Of a stretch of DNA of 7,706 nucleotides, positions 5,913 through 7,706 are shown one piece after another. This DNA is from SHLJ01 sp041618535 (GTDB taxonomy: Bacteria > Bacteroidota > Bacteroidia > Flavobacteriales > Flavobacteriaceae). The DNA is taken from assembly GCA_041618535.1 (NCBI GenBank), contig JBFKFP010000134.1, positions 1 through 7,706 of the forward strand, given 5' to 3'. A program made the position numbers and the translations under genes. The notes under the pieces are model-generated. The model did no database searches. It saw nothing but the letters and a program-made list of their open reading frames with translations, and had not been told where the DNA came from. Numbering within the stretch: the first letter of the stretch is position 1; the number at the start of each line of letters is the position of its first letter.

Positions 5913-7190
5913 TCAACCGAGTGACATTAGTACCCCAAGCGCCCTGTCTATCTCCTCCTTCGAATTATAGATATGTACCGAATGCCTCATAACCTCCTCT
6001 CCCACAGAGCGTGGCTGCAGTCGTTCCCGATTCCACATAGTTTGTTGAAGGTCAGGGGCTGAGATCCCCTTAACGGAATAGGTGGTAATTCCGGCAGCCA
6101 TATCCTCGTTGGTTGAAGAATCGATTCTCACATGTGGCATTTGCTTAAGCCCGTTTCTGAGGTATGTCCCCAATTCCTTGATTCGACCAATCCATCGATC
6201 TTTTCCAACTGTATCAAAAAAATCGACAGCGGCATCAAATCCGGCAAGCACGGCTGCATTCCCGGTTCCGTTTTGCATCAACCTGAAGCCGTGGTCTTCC
6301 TGGTTATCCCATTGATAACTTGCAATGGTCGTCCATATGTCCCCGACCACCTCATTGTTGACATAAAGTATACCGCTTCCAGCCGGAGCCAGCATCCATT
6401 TATGCAAACTGGAATAATAGGCATCGCATCCAATGTCTTTGACATCTACATCAATATGACCAACGCACTGGGCACCGTCAAGAACTGTAAAAATACCTCT
6501 TCGCCTTGCCTCCTGGCAGATGGCCTTTACGGGAATGATTGTTCCATACACTGAAACCATATGCGGAATGGCTATAACCTTAGTTCTGGAAGTAACCTCC
6601 TTAAAAATAGCATCAAAGACCTCCTGCGGATCATTGGCCGGCATTGGCATGGTTGCCTGTTTATAGACACAGCCTCTGCGTTTCGCAAGGGTTTGCCATG
6701 CACCAAAACCACCACCATGTTCCTGATTGGTATTCAGCAATTCATCGCCTGCCTTCAGTTCCAGTCCCATCCCGACAAAGTTCATTCCGAAGGTTGCATT
6801 TTGAGTAATTGATAATTCCTTGTAATCGCAGTTAATAATATCTGCCAGTTTTTTCCGCAGGGACTGGTATTCGAAATATCCTGTAAGCAGTTCCGGTCCG
6901 GAACCGTCTTTATAATCGACAGTAGCGGCTTCCCTGTTCCAATGCATCATATGGTCTATCATCTTATCCAGCACATAGCCGGGAGTTGGACCCATGGTGC
7001 CATTATTAAAATAGGTCTGCCCTTCCTTTAGAGGGAATTGCTTTCGGATCATCTTCCAGTAATCCTCATTTGAAAGATAATCACTCCTGAGCTCATCAAG
7101 AGACCATTTTTTGCTTGAATCAAAGGAGAGAAACGGAGTTGAGAGGGCTGCAAGGCCGGCTGTTGTAATAAAAGTTCTTCGTGTATTCAT
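5913..7190 (-). CDS. Tat-exported PLP-dependent class V aminotransferase-fold enzyme (isopenicillin N epimerase-like)
   Basis: The 425 residues begin with a twin-arginine signal, NTRRTFITT (R4, R5), followed by the hydrophobic stretch AGLAALSTPFL; the ATG at 7188-7190 therefore fits. The mature part is a fold-type I PLP enzyme of class V. H158 in NQEHGG should stack on the cofactor, D238 and Q241 in VLDGAQ contact the pyridine ring, and K264 in SSLHKWMLAP forms the Schiff base. The C-terminal MRHSVHIYNSKEEID (401-415) resembles the Arg-containing motif of isopenicillin-N-epimerase-like members. The catalytic Cys loop of cysteine desulfurases is absent. The reaction is probably on an amino acid or amine (epimerase, lyase or transaminase), but the substrate is unknown. 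Tat export fits a protein folded around its cofactor before transport. Its ATG directly follows the stop codon of a 49-codon ORF. Confidence 0.92.
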   Translation of the reverse strand: MNTRRTFITTAGLAALSTPFLSFDSSKKWSLDELRSDYLSNEDYWKMIRKQFPLKEGQTYFNNGTMGPTPGYVLDKMIDHMMHWNREAATVDYKDGSGPELLTGYFEYQSLRKKLADIINCDYKELSITQNATFGMNFVGMGLELKAGDELLNTNQEHGGGFGAWQTLAKRRGCVYKQATMPMPANDPQEVFDAIFKEVTSRTKVIAIPHMVSVYGTIIPVKAICQEARRRGIFTVLDGAQCVGHIDVDVKDIGCDAYYSSLHKWMLAPAGSGILYVNNEVVGDIWTTIASYQWDNQEDHGFRLMQNGTGNAAVLAGFDAAVDFFDTVGKDRWIGRIKELGTYLRNGLKQMPHVRIDSSTNEDMAAGITTYSVKGISAPDLQQTMWNRERLQPRSVGEEVMRHSVHIYNSKEEIDRALGVLMSLG

Positions 7191-7340
7191 TTATACCATT
7201 ATTTCAATGTATTCTCTTCTTAAAAGTACAGTTTTAATCTCAACTTTATAACTTGAAGGATCGAGATCCAATTTTCCAAAATCCTGAATTTCGTTGGTCG
7301 CCATATCTCTGCCATTCATCTGCCTAATTTCGTCATTCAT
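7191..7340 (-). CDS. Possible small protein of 49 residues, directly abutting the PLP-enzyme gene
   Basis: The ORF runs from ATG 7338-7340 to TAA 7191-7193, and that stop is followed with no gap by the ATG of the PLP enzyme, as in translationally coupled genes. The product starts MNDEIRQMNGRDMATNEIQD and ends with a strand-like, alternating charged/hydrophobic segment (KVEIKTVLLRREYIEIMV). There is no signal peptide, membrane segment, Cys or Trp. I recognise no family. The A/T-rich leader has no Shine-Dalgarno site. It may be a real small gene, or a chance ORF inside the leader of the PLP-enzyme gene; a candidate -7 element for that gene (7221-7228) lies inside it. Confidence 0.45.
   Translation of the reverse strand: MNDEIRQMNGRDMATNEIQDFGKLDLDPSSYKVEIKTVLLRREYIEIMV
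7221..7228 (-). promoter_or_regulatory. Candidate -7 element upstream of the PLP-enzyme gene
   Basis: The minus strand reads TACTTTTA, one base off TANNTTTG, about 30 bases before the ATG. No convincing -33 partner lies at the expected 19-21 bases, so this is weak. The same octamer recurs at 7419-7426, upstream of the small ORF. Confidence 0.2.
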
Positions 7341-7533
7341 ATAATCAATAATTATATCCCGAATTACGAATTAATTTTACACCAGAATTTAAGACCAACT
7401 TATAGTTACGGATTCGTTTAAAAGTACTTTGGACAACCAATTAACTATATAAATTCGCCGCTTTCCCTCATGAGTTGGTCCTTTTTCCAAATTGTTATTG
7501 CATTTGAATTTGAATCCCAAAACTTTCCAGCTT
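7341..7533. promoter_or_regulatory. Divergent intergenic region with candidate promoter for the plus-strand gene
   Basis: This region separates the minus-strand block from the plus-strand secreted-protein gene and must hold start signals for both. On the plus strand TTTG (7428-7431), 18 bases, then TAAATTCG (7450-7457) is one base off the Bacteroidota consensus. On the minus strand TACTTTTA (7419-7426) could serve the small ORF. A perfect palindrome AAAGTACTTT (7421-7430) overlaps both elements. No gene or RNA was recognised in the interval. Confidence 0.35.
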
Positions 7534-7706
7534 ATGAGACCACTATTACTTTTAATGCCAATTCTCACTTCTTTATTGATCCAGGCTCAACCGCCAAATA
7601 ATGGATTTTACCTCGATGCCAGCCAATCGGATTTCTTTAAAATCCCGAATACAAAATCGATCAATGAAACAGTGATCAACAATCGAACCTACGAGACTTA
7701 TTTCTA
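7534..7706 (+). CDS. Secreted protein of unknown function, 3' end cut by window edge
   Basis: Fifty-seven complete codons are open from ATG 7534-7536 to the edge. The first 19 residues (MRPLLLLMPILTSLLIQAQ) form a classic Sec signal peptide with the Gln-Ala-Gln ending common in Bacteroidota exported proteins; cleavage is likely near this point. The mature N-terminus (PPNNGFYLDASQSDFFKIPN) shows no family motif that I recognise. It is the only plus-strand gene seen and is divergent from the PLP-enzyme block. Too little is present to assign a role. Confidence 0.75.
   Translation, partial: MRPLLLLMPILTSLLIQAQPPNNGFYLDASQSDFFKIPNTKSINETVINNRTYETYF

Noticed and set aside
5913..7190. Assignment of the class V PLP enzyme as a cysteine desulfurase (SufS/IscS)
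   Set aside because: The C-terminal catalytic-Cys loop of desulfurases is not present; the corresponding region reads MRHSVHIYNS. The protein also carries a Tat signal, unlike desulfurases.
7393..7480. 8-base inverted repeat GACCAACT / AGTTGGTC with 72-base spacing in the divergent region
   Set aside because: It is short, widely spaced and expected by chance in a window of this size; no supporting motif was found.

Overview
The window looks like part of a Bacteroidota chromosome, probably a flavobacterium-like marine or soil bacterium. I infer this from moderate-to-low GC, A-rich leaders in place of Shine-Dalgarno sites, TTTG/TANNTTTG-like promoter elements, an exported protein whose signal ends in IQAQ, and the close resemblance of the proteins to Bacteroidota-type members of their families. 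The genus cannot be told from this sequence. Five long genes and one short one lie on the minus strand, so the order of transcription runs from high to low coordinates. One truncated gene at the right edge is on the plus strand.

Layout from right to left: at 7534-7706 (+) a secreted protein of unknown function begins and runs off the window. It is divergent from a minus-strand block, across a promoter region at about 7341-7533. The block opens with a 49-residue ORF (7191-7340) whose TAA is followed directly by the ATG of a Tat-exported class V aminotransferase-fold PLP enzyme (5913-7190). Next come a secreted CIA30-domain protein (5214-5753), a zinc- and probably NADP-dependent YahK/CAD-type alcohol dehydrogenase (3990-5045), and an MltF-type lytic transglycosylase lipoprotein (2182 to about 3624-3750). 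The last two are a circularly permuted ATP-grasp protein (616-2055) and an alpha-E protein (1-600, cut by the left edge).

The ATP-grasp/alpha-E pair is the conserved core of a predicted peptide-ligation or peptide-modification system, usually joined by a transglutaminase-like peptidase that would lie beyond the left edge. The lytic transglycosylase upstream acts on the cell wall, but a 126-base gap separates it from the pair and no functional link is shown.

The intergenic regions hold several structures that the genes do not explain. There is a pair of mutually exclusive hairpins after the dehydrogenase, laid out like an antiterminator and terminator (3881-3927). A long imperfect inverted repeat fills the space between the CIA30 gene and the dehydrogenase (5106-5214). 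An 18-base near-perfect palindrome lies upstream of the CIA30 gene (5803-5820). The N-terminus of the lytic transglycosylase shows signs of a one-base frameshift or a non-ATG start. No tRNA, rRNA, CRISPR array or transposase was seen.
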